Of a DNA stretch of 64,000 bases, positions 1 through 10,354 are shown in pieces (positions within the stretch are counted from its first letter, which is position 1; each line of letters opens with the position of its first letter). A model generated the notes under the pieces. The model saw nothing but the letters and a program-made list of their open reading frames with translations. It was not told the DNA's origin and ran no database searches. The translations under genes were made by a program, and so were the position numbers. This DNA is from Uloborus plumipes. Its lineage: Eukaryota; Arthropoda; Arachnida; Araneae; Uloboridae. The DNA lies in assembly GCA_038373865.1 (NCBI GenBank), contig JAXGGA010001025.1, positions 1 to 64,000 on the forward strand, read 5' to 3'.

Positions 1-873
1 TTTCTTTCATATTTGTAATTGGTAATTACAACAGTTAGCAAAATAAATGAATGAATAAATAAAAACATATATGAAAATAATGAATTAAAAAATATACATA
101 TATAAATAATACTTAATTTAGGATAATTACTTTTTTAAAAATAAAAACAGATGTTCACACTATTTTTTGGGACATCTAGCAAATTTCTTCAAAGATAACA
201 AGTCTAGTTAAAGGGAATTGGGAATCACAACTGGGTTGTCACAGTTCAAGAAGAACTAATTGCAAAAAACTACAGGAAAATATATAAAAGAGTTCTGAAT
301 TTACACCCAGTTAGTAACACAATATTTTTCATTCTAACTCAGCTCCACTAACCTTAGAATCAGAGGAGTAGGTTAGCCATAACTGCCTCTGTTAACCACA
401 TATTAACTGCAAGGTTACTCTTAATGAATCTATACATTAACGAACAAATCAGTAATTTTCCATTAAAACTACGTCACCTGGTTAAGCAACTTGTTTACTT
501 TCTATCTTAGAAATAACAGAAAAATTGCTTGAATCTATTAGTGATATCTAAAAGTAAATGGGAAGGAAACCCCAGAATTTAGAAATTTAAGTCGTTGAAT
601 GTCACCAATTATGAAAAGCAACAAAGAAGTTTAAAATGCTAAAAATAAAAAATATGCCAAGTGACGTACGTACTGTCAATAAGTGAGTACTATCAAATCA
701 TGTTTCAAATAGCATTCATTTCAAAATGCTTGGTCTAATAATTTAGCACACTTGGAGCCTTTTTAGAACAATATTAAGTGCTATTTGCGAGAACTGACTA
801 TATCATCAACTTAAAACATAGGCATTTACTTTATGATACACCTATTTTGCTACACAGATATAAAAGCATTTAC
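1..873. other. AT-rich intronic sequence downstream of exon 3
   Basis: No convincing exon, repeat boundary or RNA gene is seen here. By position it is the third intron (minus strand) of the coiled-coil gene, starting at the donor at 873 and continuing off the left edge. Low complexity AT-rich text dominates the first 200 bases. Confidence 0.5.
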
Positions 874-967
874 CTTTTTCTTTATCATCTAATTTGTCCA
901 TAAGTACAACTACTTGCTCAGAAGCTCCATTACATGGTTCATCTTCTAATAATTCTGAATTCATGAT
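874..967 (-). CDS. Exon 3 of coiled-coil protein gene (internal coding exon)
   Basis: Minus-strand internal exon inferred from splice signals. The acceptor is a T-rich tract ending TTTTTAG just before 967. The donor is AAG|GTAAAT at 874/873. The 94 bases stay open in the phase left by exon 2 (phase 0 in, phase 1 out) and encode an acidic stretch beginning IMNSELLEDEPC and ending VVVLMDKLDDKEK. Nothing in it names a family. Linkage to the exons at 8170-8430 and 9842-10354 rests on same strand, compatible phase and similar charged, Ser/Glu-rich composition; a 7.2-kb intron full of transposons separates it from exon 2. The rest of the gene lies off the left edge. Confidence 0.55.
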
Positions 968-1094
968 CTAAAAAGAATACATTAAATCCAAGATGTATAA
1001 GCTTTCTTCTTTGTACTAACTATGAGGGAGTGGAGCAGCTTTAAATTTCCCTTTCCTAGCTATCCATACCACTCACCCAAAATGTTCAGGTATG

Positions 1095-2826
1095 GAACTG
1101 AGTCGGTGAGTGAAATTAACTACATTAGTCACAAAAATTCTGAAACTCATTTTTTATGGAAACAAGTTATAAAGGCAAAATGAGTGTTCAGTGCAAAAAG
1201 CAAATCAGTCATGTCAATAGTTCGAAAAATATGGGGTCTCTCTTCTGAACGTTGAACATAAAAACAACACTAGAGTTCAGGTGTTTTTCTCTTATGAAAA
1301 GTTTGAAATGTTTGACTTAAGTAGTTTCTGCACTCACCGATTCAACTGTGATGCAGAGTTTAAAACTATCATAAACAATTGAATCGGTGAGTGCAAAAAC
1401 GACGTCAGTCAAGAATTTCAAATTTTTCCGGAGAGAGAAAAAAACATCATAGCTCCAAATTTTCAAATAATTGAATAATTCTTTTTTTTCCTGCATCATA
1501 ACATGCATATATATTGCTATTTGGCAAAAACTACATAGATTCAATCTAAATCGGGCTCAGGAAAATTGAAAATGTAATTTGGACTGATGTTGTTTTTGCA
1601 CTCAATAGGCTTTTACACTTGGGGAAAAAAGTCATCATACATTAAAAATTTATTTCATCAGATATGAAGTAGCTCTTGCTTTATTACTGTGACATATGAC
1701 TTCAAAAAATTATTTAGCTCTAAGAACAGATCAATTTCACTCATACATCGTTAAAAAAATTACGAAATCAAAAGAAATAAAGAACTTTAAAAATTTACAG
1801 TATAAGGAATATGGGTTAACAGCAACAGTGGAAGGTTATTACAAAAATTGAGAAGCGATTGCTAAATCTACACCAATAAAAGAGGAACAAAAAAAAAAAA
1901 AAAAAAATGGGTACGTACATCTCTTAAAATAGATCATGTTCTGCCATCATGTGAAGTCTTTGATCAGGTAAATAGTTCATCACAAAAAAGTTTTCAGGAA
2001 TACGTACAATCACCTTCTTGATATTTTCCATTTTATTTATGTTGGTTGGAACGTGCCCTGAAGGATAGGCATGGCTTGAAACAAAAGCAACTTTTCGGGA
2101 AGTAAGCTTCAGCAGCTTAGCAAGCTCCAATCAAAGAAATTATGTGCCGCGATGACCCCTTTTTCTTTAAAGCTATGGGGGAACTCCTTGTATCGAGTGG
2201 GGGTAAACTTAAATTTTGTCTCTTTCTGCACATTTTCCCCTCGCCATTCTCTGTTTAAGCTTTTTTCTTTTCTGTATAAGTTCTTGCACCAATCATCAAA
2301 TTTGTTTATATCATGTCCAAGGAGAGTAGCTTGGTAACGTGAAAGCTGTTACTGGTCTGAGCACACAACTCTTTATATTCATCAGGTCGTTTGGGCGCAG
2401 CGAGGGGGAGATAAGGACAACACCCCATAGACTTTGGTTTGAAAATTATTGAAAATCTAATACAGTAGTCTTTTACTCGAGAAAAGATTGTTTTGATCAC
2501 CCCCTCCAGAAGAAAATTCTGGCTGCGGTAGTGCTTTAAGTGTGTAAATCCGATCATGTTTACGTATCGTCCTCTTAATAGTACCGAAATCTGATTGTTG
2601 GGAACGAATGCACGCCCTTAGAAAGCCATGCTCATTCTACGTTGGGTGCATAAACAGCATCAGTCAATGGACTCACGTCGTTTCTGTGCTCAACGTTCAG
2701 AAGGGAGGCCTCGTAACTTTGGAACTACTAGCCTGATTGACGCGATTTTTCCAGAGCTTGTTTCCGTGAAAAACGAATTTTTGAATTTTTTTGACTGAAG
2801 TGTTTTTTGCTCTCACCGATTCAATT
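1095..2826. mobile_element. Old DNA element with diverged ~170-bp inverted ends
   Basis: The two ends are inverted relatives. The left end reads GAGTCGGTGAGTG near 1099. The reverse complement of the right end reads GAATCGGTGAGAG from about 2823. Both share scattered blocks such as GGAAACAAG and CTTCTGAACGTTGA over roughly 170 bases, with indels. Between them on the minus strand lies a frameshifted coding remnant. A second, smaller inverted pair with the same terminal motif (CACTCACCGATTCAA at 1331, its complement ending at 1397) sits inside the left part, as if a shorter relative had inserted or the end had duplicated. No clear target-site duplication was found, so superfamily is unknown. 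Confidence 0.5.
1924..2557 (-). pseudogene. Frameshifted remnant of an unrecognised protein gene
   Basis: Read on the minus strand, three open blocks follow each other in shifting frames: 2557-2306, then about 2336 down to a stop near 2122 (containing NKFDDWCKNLYRKEKSL and FPHSFKEKGVIAAHNFFDWS), then 2130-1924 (containing KVAFVSSHAYPSGHVPTN and ending MMAEHDLF). The blocks join into one protein-like sequence with at least two frameshifts, so the gene is dead. Position inside an inverted-repeat element suggests it came with that element rather than from the host. I do not recognise the family; no DDE triad or zinc finger is evident in what remains. Confidence 0.45.
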
Positions 2827-2988
2827 ATACAAAATACTTATTATATGTAACTTAATACTGTATATAGATATATTATTGATTTATTCTATTTTTACATCTT
2901 TTTTAATTTATTATCAAAACCTATACATTATATATATTAATATTATTCTTTTTCACTTTTTTATTTCCATTTCTTTATATTTATGATA

Positions 2989-4396
2989 CACTGCTCGACA
3001 TTGAAAATGCAACACCAAGAAGGAGTGGTCAGAAATTGATGAAATTTGGTAAGAAGACAGAGACAATAAGTGATATTTATTTCAAAATAAATAAGCAAAA
3101 TTTAGAGCGAGGACGGCGTCGGCTCAGTAAGAAGTAGGACCACCACGGACAGCGATGCACGAAGAAACACGTCTAGGCATGGAGTCAATAAGCCTGCGGA
3201 TGGTGTCCTGAGGGATGGCACTCCATTCCCTTTCAACCATTTGCCACAGTTCGTCCTCTGAACGAGGCAGTGACAGGTTCTGCAAACGGCGTCCAATCAC
3301 GTCCCACACATGTTCGATTGGTGACAAGTCAGGAGAGTATGGTGGCCAGGAAAGCATCTGTACACCTCGTAGAGCATGTTGACTGATTCGAGCACTGTGA
3401 GGCCGGGCGTTATCCTGTTGAAAAATTGCATTTGGCAGACCCTGAAGGTAGGGGATTGCCACCGGCCGCAGTACATTATCTACATATCGTTGGGCCGTCA
3501 TAGTGCCCCGAATACGAACTAGAGGTGATACGGAATTGTATGCAATAGCGCCCCAAACCATTATGCCATGTTGTCGCGCTGTGGGGCGTTCCACAGTTAC
3601 TGCCGGATTCGATCTTTCTCCACGTCGACGCCACACACGTATGCGATGACTATCGCTGGACAAACAGAAGCGGGATTCATCTGAGAACACTACGGTTTGC
3701 CATTCTGCCATCCACGTCGCTCTGGTCCGGCACCATTCCAAACGTTGGAGTCTGTGCTGTGAGGTCAATGGCAGTCTTCTTAGCGGGCGCCGTGATTGCA
3801 GGCCACGTGCAACCAGTCGACGGGAAATGGTTCTGGTCGACACAGGAACATCCAGGGTACCTTGCACGTGCTGCAGAATCGACGTACAAGTGACTTGCGG
3901 GTCTGCCACAGCTTGTCAGTGAATCCGCCGATCCAAGCGGTCTGACGTCACTCTGGCTGCACCTGCACCCTTCAATGTGGCTACATTTCCTCTTTCCAAC
4001 CATCTCTGACACAGCCGATGCACAGTGCTTGCATCCATGTGGGTATCAGCTGCAATTTGACGTATGGACCAACCTCCCTTCTCAGTCCGATCACCATACC
4101 CCTTGTAAAGTCGTTTATATGCTGGAAGTGTCTTCGTTGAGGACGGCGTGGCATTTACTCCTATCACACGTATCCTTCGAGACAAAAACCAAATTTCTCC
4201 GATAATTTCCTGGCAGAAAAACCAACATGAACATAGCCCACTTTTCAACTTCATTCTCTTATATCTTACTTTACGTGCGTCGGAGAGCTGCGCATTTCAT
4301 ATCATTTGCATAGCTCAGTGACGTGCGTCTACGGTAAAATTTGCATGAATTTCTGACCACTCCTTCTTGGTGTTGCATTTTCAATGTCGAGCAGTG
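2989..4396 (-). mobile_element. Tc1-like transposon copy 1, 1408 bp
   Basis: Terminal inverted repeats of about 49 bases begin CACTGCTCGACATTGAAAAT at 2989, with the complement ending at 4396. The element is flanked by TA on both sides (2987-2988 and 4397-4398), the Tc1/mariner target duplication. It carries one minus-strand transposase pseudogene. A near-identical second copy lies at 37035-38454. It sits in intron 2 of the coiled-coil gene, in the same orientation as the host gene. Confidence 0.93.
3124..4155 (-). pseudogene. Tc1-like transposase, inactivated by one frameshift and one nonsense codon
   Basis: The start is the ATG at 4155, giving MPRRPQRRHFQHINDFTRG, matching the second copy. 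About 25 codons in, a G is missing near 4077 (AGGGAGGTT against AGGGGAGGTT in copy 2), breaking the frame. A CGA-to-TGA change gives a stop at 3916-3918. Beyond that, 3909-3124 is open and holds the catalytic core: VVFSDESRF (first Asp), FQQDNARPHSA (second Asp), YSPDLSPIEHVWD (Glu). There are 32 residues between the second Asp and the Glu, against 34 in classical Tc1. The N-terminal half is a helix-turn-helix DNA-binding region (SIRQIAADTHMDASTVHRL). The encoded enzyme would have cut and pasted the element; this copy cannot make it. Confidence 0.9.
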
Positions 4397-4650
4397 TATT
4401 TAAACACAAAAGTCACCAAGAAATGAGATTACTTATAAAAGTACAAACACAAAGTTCAGTATTAGTAGCTGAGTAATGAAAATAACTCGCATACACTTGT
4501 TAAATACTGGTTAAATTAATAGAGAGTTAAGATTAACAGTTTATAAAAAAAATATAACTTCATAAACTTACACAAAAAAGAAATATTCATTTAAACCGGT
4601 GCTTATCCTTTTTGCAAAAAAAAAGAAAAAAGATTCAATACACTTCAATA

Positions 4651-4770
4651 CAGGGTGGTCCTAAACTCATGGTACAAACTTTTAGGGTAGGTCAAGGGCA
4701 TTGTAACAATGACTTTTTGTATAGGAATGTATAGTCGCAAGTGACGTGGTGAGGCGTAAACAGGGGAAAT
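4651..4770 (+). repeat. Left terminal inverted repeat of mariner-like element
   Basis: 120 bases, inverted match to 6034-6153; first 96 identical. Confidence 0.93.
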
Positions 4771-4827
4771 GACAGCCGAAAGGAAAAACAAAGATTTTAT
4801 TCAAAGCGTTGTTGACAATTGTCATAT

Positions 4828-5904
4828 TTACATTAAGTGTTCAAAATTGCGTCCACCAGTAGCGATACATGCTTGACAGCGTCGGTGGAGCGATTGGCGT
4901 ACACGTTCAAAGATGCCTGGCATTTCACGCACACTTGCAGCAGCTACAGATATGCGAGCGACGAGATCCTCATCTGAGTCAACTGGAGTCTCATAAACAA
5001 GATTCTTTAAATGTCCCCAGAAAAAGTAATCGAGGCTCGATAAATCGGGAGATCGGGGCGGCCAAGGGACTGGTCCACCACGCCCAATCCATTGAGCACC
5101 AAACGTGGTATTCAGATAATTCCGAACATTAATGCTGAAGTGTGCTGGCGCCCCATCGTGCTGAAACCACATGCGGTTACGAATGGCGATCGGAACATCA
5201 TGCAGCAGTTGTGGTAACACTTCCTTCAGAAAAATAAGATAGCTTTCGCCACTTAGTCGCGTGGGTAGCAAGTATGGGCCAATCAAAAAGTCGTGCACAA
5301 TACCAGCCCACACATTAATACAGAAACGTTGTTGAAACGCATGTGGACGCGTTGCATGTGGATTATCGGTTGCCCACACATGGGAATTGTGCGCATTAAA
5401 GACACCCTCGCGTGAAAATGTGGCTTCATCTGTAAATAGCACATGATCTACGAAATCCGGCTGCAATGCGCATTTCTGCATCATCCACTGGCAGAAGTTC
5501 ACGCGGAGAGGATAATCTGCGGGATTCAATGCTTGTACTTTCTGAAAATGGAAGGGGTGTAAGCGATTTTCGCTTAACACTCTGCCTACAGTCTGATGAC
5601 TCACACCTACGTCATGTGCAACAGTTCTTGTGCTTGACTCTGGTCTATCAGCCACAATGTTCAAGATGGTTTCTTCCAGCCTTGGAGTGCGTACAGCTCT
5701 TAATCGACCAGTGTCATGTCTGTTGACGCCGAAGCCACCTGTTTCACAAAGTTGACGATGCAACCGTTGAAAAATTCTGTGATCCGGCATTCGGCGATCA
5801 GGATACTCCTCGCGATACATTCGTAACGCAGCTCTGCCGTTACCATTTGCACGACCGTACATGTAATGCATGTCTGCTTTTTCTGAATTCGTGAAGTCAC
5901 CCAT
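4828..5904 (-). CDS. Mariner-like transposase with DUF4817-type HTH domain (DD41D)
   Basis: A complete 358-residue ORF with an ATG at 5904. Residues about 5-55 (SEKADMHYMYGRANGNGRAA, then a Tyr/Arg-rich helical stretch) look like the DUF4817-type helix-turn-helix that opens many arthropod mariner-like transposases. A second HTH follows at about 88-112 (TRTVAHDVGVSHQTVGRVL). The catalytic acidic residues are D159 in LFTDEATF, D250 in FQHDGAPAH and D292 in SPDLSSLDYFFWG. Counting directly, 41 residues lie between the last two, so this is a DD41D enzyme (the spacing described for rosa-type elements). No stop or frameshift is seen, and the terminal repeats are intact, so it could still be functional. 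Expected role: TIR binding and cut-and-paste transposition into TA in the nucleus. Confidence 0.93.
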   Translation of the reverse strand: MGDFTNSEKADMHYMYGRANGNGRAALRMYREEYPDRRMPDHRIFQRLHRQLCETGGFGVNRHDTGRLRAVRTPRLEETILNIVADRPESSTRTVAHDVGVSHQTVGRVLSENRLHPFHFQKVQALNPADYPLRVNFCQWMMQKCALQPDFVDHVLFTDEATFSREGVFNAHNSHVWATDNPHATRPHAFQQRFCINVWAGIVHDFLIGPYLLPTRLSGESYLIFLKEVLPQLLHDVPIAIRNRMWFQHDGAPAHFSINVRNYLNTTFGAQWIGRGGPVPWPPRSPDLSSLDYFFWGHLKNLVYETPVDSDEDLVARISVAAASVREMPGIFERVRQSLHRRCQACIATGGRNFEHLM

Positions 5905-6033
5905 CTTCTACGGCAGCACAATTGAGAATGGCGCTTTTCCTCATTGCGATGCATCATATTCAACAGCGGCTGGACATCTACTGCCCTCTACTGGCAATGA
6001 TACCAACTGATCCCTCCATTTTTCTTTCCTTTT

Positions 6034-6153
6034 ATTTCTCTTGTTTACGACTCACCGCGTCACTTGCGACTATACATTCCTATACAAAAAGTCATTGTTA
6101 CAATGCCCTTGACCTACCCTAAAAGTTTGTACCATGAGTTTAGGACCACCCTG
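6034..6153 (-). repeat. Right terminal inverted repeat of mariner-like element
   Basis: Inverted partner of 4651-4770, differing at four positions near its inner end. Confidence 0.93.
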
Positions 6154-6614
6154 TATACAGCTTTTATATATATATATATATAATTTTTTTTATGATTTTA
6201 AAATATGAATTATAAAAAAAAAAAAAACAATTGATAATATTGGTTTGAAATGGAAATTGTTAAAAAAATGGTTATAAGATGTAATGGCAGAGTTTTATCT
6301 TTAGCTTTGTAACAAAATATTCTATTTTTTAGGAACTAAAAACTTCAATGATTTTTTTTCAGAAATTAAGATCATCATCAAGAAGTATGATTCATTTCAA
6401 ATAAATAGGAAACTATTTAGATTGAAATAAATTTGTAGGTCAAGTATTTAGAATTCATTGGATGAAGTTTGATTAGGGAGAAACATAAAATAGACACAAA
6501 ATATGACGAGTTAATCTGAGCTATTCACTAAATATTGGAAAAAATGTGGGTAATAGAATTATCAAAACCAAGTATCAGGATATTTAGTTCATCTTATTAG
6601 TTTTCAACTGACAA

Positions 6615-8138
6615 CAGTGGGGGACTGGCTATGTGGGAATTTGGGAAAATGCCAGAAGGGCCGGTCCTTTCCTGGGCCAAAAGGGGCAGGCCCATATAAA
6701 CCAAACTTTTTTTTATCAAAAAAAAAAAAAAAAAGAAGTAATTTCCGTAAAACTATCAAATACAAGGCCGCCAAGACGGCTGGAGCAAAATTTCTAGAGT
6801 TCGACTGCAGAAAGGGAGCGGGCTATCTATTTCTAATGTTTGAAGAAAGGGCCGCCAAAGCAAAAAAAAAAAAAAACGAGCTGATGAACTTAAACGCGAG
6901 TATATCAACAATCTACTGCGGATGTACTTCTGAATGACCAACAGTTTAGGTCAATTGTCTGTCAGATGCTTATCATTAGAAGGGTTCGTAGCCATCATGT
7001 GCGTGGTTCTCTTTTGTGCCTAGTTAGCAAAAAGGATACGAAGTCTTGTGCCATCTCTTGCCACCTGCTAGCCCCGGGTGTAATAAATGTAATAAAGACG
7101 TTCTTCAGGGAAGACACAGTCCTTCATCGTTCAGACGCCCTTCTTGGGGTAAACACTTGACGACATATTTACATTTTTAATTTTTTTTAATAAAAATATT
7201 ATTATAAAAATCCCTTCAAAATGGGAACAAAAACGTAGCCCTGTGGAATAAGCTTTAAATAGATAAGAAGTTGAAATACAGTCAGCAGGGTTTAAAATTT
7301 TATACTGAATACTAAGATTAAATTTTTGGAGCTATCAATTTTAAAAATTGCTAAACGTACCAAAATAATCTACAATATAATTGCGGTTTTTTAAATTTTT
7401 TTTTAATTTTAAAATATTTTTCGGTTTTATCCCCCACATCTCTTTGCCCCTATATCATCTAGGGTCTTCCAAAACTGCTTGTTTAGAGCTAAAATTTTGA
7501 AAACGAATTTTCGAGAGAGTGTCTCCGATCCCATTCTCCCTATCATAATCGGAGATGATTAGATTTTCGTTTTTAAGATTTCAATTTCGAAAAAGTTCTC
7601 TCCCTGGAACCTCGTTTAGATTACCAAAGATTGTCAAAATTGCATTTTTAAGAAGATTAATTCGAAAATTTTCCTCGAATCCTCGTCCCCTGAATTTTAC
7701 CAAAGATCGTCTAAAACTGCACTTTTCGAGCTACAATTTAAAAAAATTTCCCGGGGGAGGACAGCCTTTTCTATACTATTAATTGATGTATAACAGATGC
7801 CCTTTAAAAATTTCGATTTGGAAATCGGAAGGTTGAGTACCCCCCTCGAATTTCATTTTCCCCCCAACATTTTCGAAGATTAGTTTTAAAATACATGTTT
7901 AAAACTACAAAATTCGATCTGAGTAATAAATACACTCGTGATTAAACTTATATTAAATTGCATTTTGCTACTGCCCTTAGTGTGGGTTCAGTAAATAAAT
8001 TTCAAAATTGTTTGGGTATAATAATTTGGAGAAGTTCATGATTTTAGTTCACCGGCAGACACTCCCCCCCCCCCCCGTCCACCGGGGCTGCATCTGAAAA
8101 ATATGCCAGGGCTGAATTTTCATCCCAGTCCGTGTCTG
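6615..8138. mobile_element. Non-autonomous hAT-type element in intron 2, 1524 bp
   Basis: A perfect 8-bp target duplication ACTGACAA flanks the element (6607-6614 and 8139-8146). The imperfect terminal inverted repeats are CAGTGGGGGACTGG at the left and CAGACACGGACTGG as the complement of the right end. CAG termini and an 8-bp duplication indicate the hAT superfamily. No transposase is recognisable inside. The interior has poly-C at about 8066-8077 and a run of ~95-bp tandem units. The right end lies only 31 bp from the exon 2 boundary at 8170. Confidence 0.82.
7440..7930. repeat. Degenerate ~95-bp tandem units inside hAT-type element
   Basis: Recurring blocks such as CCAAAGATCGTCTAAAACTG, then TTTTCGAGCTACAATT, then AAAAATTTCCCGGGGGAGG appear four to five times with drift. 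Similar units recur at about 16340-16540, 25860-25980 and 42560-42960, so this is a dispersed satellite-like component rather than a coding region. Confidence 0.6.
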
Positions 8139-8169
8139 ACTGACAATGAAATTAATATACAAGTTTTAC

Positions 8170-8430
8170 CTGTTCCCAATATTTTCTTTGAAGCTTTTTA
8201 TTTTCTTCTTGCAACCGAAAAATTTCACTTTTCAAATTCTGAACTAATGTTTCTTGAGTTTGAGCTAATGTTTGCTCTTTATTTAGAGCACAATCGCCAT
8301 CAGGGGAATTTTCCGGAATGGAAGACAGATGGGAGTCTGAATGAGATAAATGCTGATCTCTTCTTAATTGTGACATTGGGTGGAAGGAAGAATTTTCAAT
8401 CAGCTGCATCCGAAGCCTTGCATATTCAAC
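8170..8430 (-). CDS. Exon 2 of coiled-coil protein gene
   Basis: Internal exon of 261 bases, 87 codons, phase 0 at both ends. The acceptor TTTGCAG precedes GTTGAATATG at 8430. The donor GAACAG|GTAAAA is at 8170/8169. The peptide starts VEYARLRMQLIENS and ends with a heptad-rich stretch (NLKSEIFRLQEENKKLQRKY) typical of a coiled coil. A Ser/Asp-rich segment with two HLS motifs lies between. It continues the helix begun at the end of exon 1 (KRLTEEHEKLQ). Cytoskeleton-linked coiled-coil proteins such as the cytospin/SPECC1 group have a comparable Ser-rich-then-coil layout, but the similarity is only architectural, so no name is assigned. Confidence 0.8.
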
Positions 8431-9841
8431 CTGCAAATCAGATCCACAATTAAATATATATTGCTAAAAAGGTTTGATAACACCATGATCACATAAAACC
8501 AGGTATAGGCAGACGAGCAAAATTCAGGGGGAAGGGGGATGACAAAAACAGGATATTACATCAAAGTTTCAAGAGAGAAAAGGGTGATACTAAAAATAAT
8601 ATAGTATTCTTGCTTAATAAGTTTTGAACAGAGCATAATTGAAGAAATTATCAGAAAAAAGACAAACCAGAAACAGATGCTACAAGATTGCGGCCCAATA
8701 TGGGCAATGCGCTAATATGGAGTAAACCTTTTTTCTATATGCGTGCAATATGATGTACAGATATATGGTGCTATTTGGTCTTGGGGAAGATCTGTGACAG
8801 TGCAGTCTATTAAGGATTAGAAGGCTGTTTTTTTTTTTTTTTTTTGGCAAACAAAAGTTTTGATGAATTGTGAAAAAAATTAATATAACCAGAATTAATG
8901 ATAAAAGAGAAAAAGGAAAAATGGAGAAATCAGTGCTTAAATGTAAAACTCGGGGAAAGGAATTTAAAACGGGAAACATGACAGGTCTGTAAAGGTAATA
9001 TCTAACTGAAAAAGACAATATATCCAATTTTCTGTGGAACTGATAGCATTAACTATGCAAAAAATATCTCACTTACTTAACAAATTAAACTATGCTAACA
9101 AAGATATTTTTCATAGGGTTATATTACACTTGGATTTTCACTGCATTTTTACAAAAAAAAAGTATTCAAAAATTCCAATACCAATTGTAGTATGTGCCAA
9201 TATTTATTTTTTCAGAGTAATTTGACCTACTTGTAATTACACTACTTTTGAATTTCATTTTTTTCTCCAAAAATTCTCCTAATGAGCTTTCAAAATGCCA
9301 TTCATAAAGAATTATTTTTAAACTGCAATTGAGAAACAAATTAAATTATATAAATAATGTATCATCAGTCACAAAAGGAAACAATGAGAGTGTAACAAAG
9401 ATGAGGCACAATATTCTAAATGGAAAGAGTTTACTTTGAATGACTCAACACATATCTCAACTCAATAAGAATAATGCTGTTCAATACAAAATCTTATTTG
9501 GTCCTAAGGATTTCTAGAGCCTTAATATCACTGTTTGGACAGTTACTAATTTTCTATTTAATCTTGTTAAGACAAAAAAAATATGATTTTGAAATAAATT
9601 GAATGTAATGCAGTCACTTTGAGTAACAAAAACAATCTTTAGCTTTAAAGCATTTATGATAACAATAAATCAGAATACTTGTTCAAATTTACTTAAGTGG
9701 CATAAGAAGATAAATAATACAAAGAAAATGCAAAAAAAAATGTAAACACACTGTTTGCAGCATGCTGCTAATTTTTTTCTTAATAACTGCACAAAATTTA
9801 GGTTAGGGTAAATTCTGTAAGAAACGAAAGGATTTTATTAC
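8431..9841 (-). other. Intron 1 of coiled-coil gene
   Basis: GT donor at 9841 (CAG|GTAATA) and AG acceptor at 8431. The 1411 bases are AT-rich with a long T run near 8828; no transposon boundary or coding exon is evident. Confidence 0.7.
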
Positions 9842-10354
9842 CTGTAACTTTTCATGCTCCTCTGTAAGCCTTTTCAAATGAATAGCCAAATCAGAAGTAC
9901 ACCAAGAACTTGCATCTTGGGATTGACTCTTGTCACTTTGCAAGCTAGTAGGTGAACTTGAAGGAGTCAGATGCTTCTCTGTAAATGAAACGCCTCTCCC
10001 ATCTGCATGTTTTACAGGTGAACGACAAGAATTTAGCAATTTCTTACTGTCATCTGTACTATGTACATTCCTCGAAGAAGAATTCTCGAGATTTTCGTTA
10101 CTTTTGGAACTGCAAAATGAAGGCTTGGGTTTTACAGGAGGTTTCTTAGAAACTGTGAGTGAAGACTTAGCACCAGTTAAGGTAGACGTTCTCGGTCCTC
10201 TGATGCTTCCATGCCTTGTCAAAGTACTCGAGCTTTGCTCGGTTTTGGGCTTTGTGGTCGGCAATCTCAGACTTTTGGATCTTACAAGATTACTTCTAGT
10301 AGGAGCAGATCCAGGGGGCTGAGAGCCAACGGGACCAGGCTGATTAGCAGGCAT
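9842..10354 (-). CDS. First coding exon of Ser-rich coiled-coil protein
   Basis: The ATG at 10354 opens 171 codons ending exactly at a CAG|GTAATA donor. The product starts MPANQPGPVGSQPPGSAPTR. It is basic and rich in Ser, Pro, Lys and Thr (SKSLRLPTTKPK, KKPPVKPKPSF, a candidate SH3-ligand stretch), then turns helical at the end (LAIHLKRLTEEHEKLQ), leading into exon 2. The basic, disordered head followed by coiled coil fits a microtubule- or actin-associated adaptor, but that is inference. A TTTTGTAG acceptor-like site 18 bases upstream of the ATG hints that a further 5' untranslated exon exists upstream. Only the N-terminal ~290 residues are in the window. Confidence 0.82.

Larger units (their letters stand above)
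4651..6153 (-). mobile_element. Intact-looking DD41D mariner-like transposon, 1503 bp
   Basis: The element is bounded by TA on both sides (4649-4650, 6154-6155). Terminal inverted repeats about 120 bases long start CAGGGTGGTCCTAAACTCAT. The outer 96 bases are identical between ends and I count four mismatches in the remaining 24, which suggests recent arrival. It contains a single uninterrupted transposase gene. It lies in intron 2 of the coiled-coil gene, next to a short TA microsatellite at about 6167-6182. Confidence 0.95.

Noticed and set aside
3677..4012. ORF starting MSEMVGKRKCSH, also at 37733-38068
   Set aside because: Alternative frame of the Tc1-like transposase gene; conserved only because the transposase is.
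8103..8453. Plus-strand ORF of 116 codons
   Set aside because: Antisense to exon 2, whose splice sites and coiled-coil peptide are far better supported.
9930..10322. Plus-strand ORF of 130 codons
   Set aside because: Antisense to the first coding exon; Leu/Gly-rich composition is typical of a shadow of Ser-rich coding sequence.
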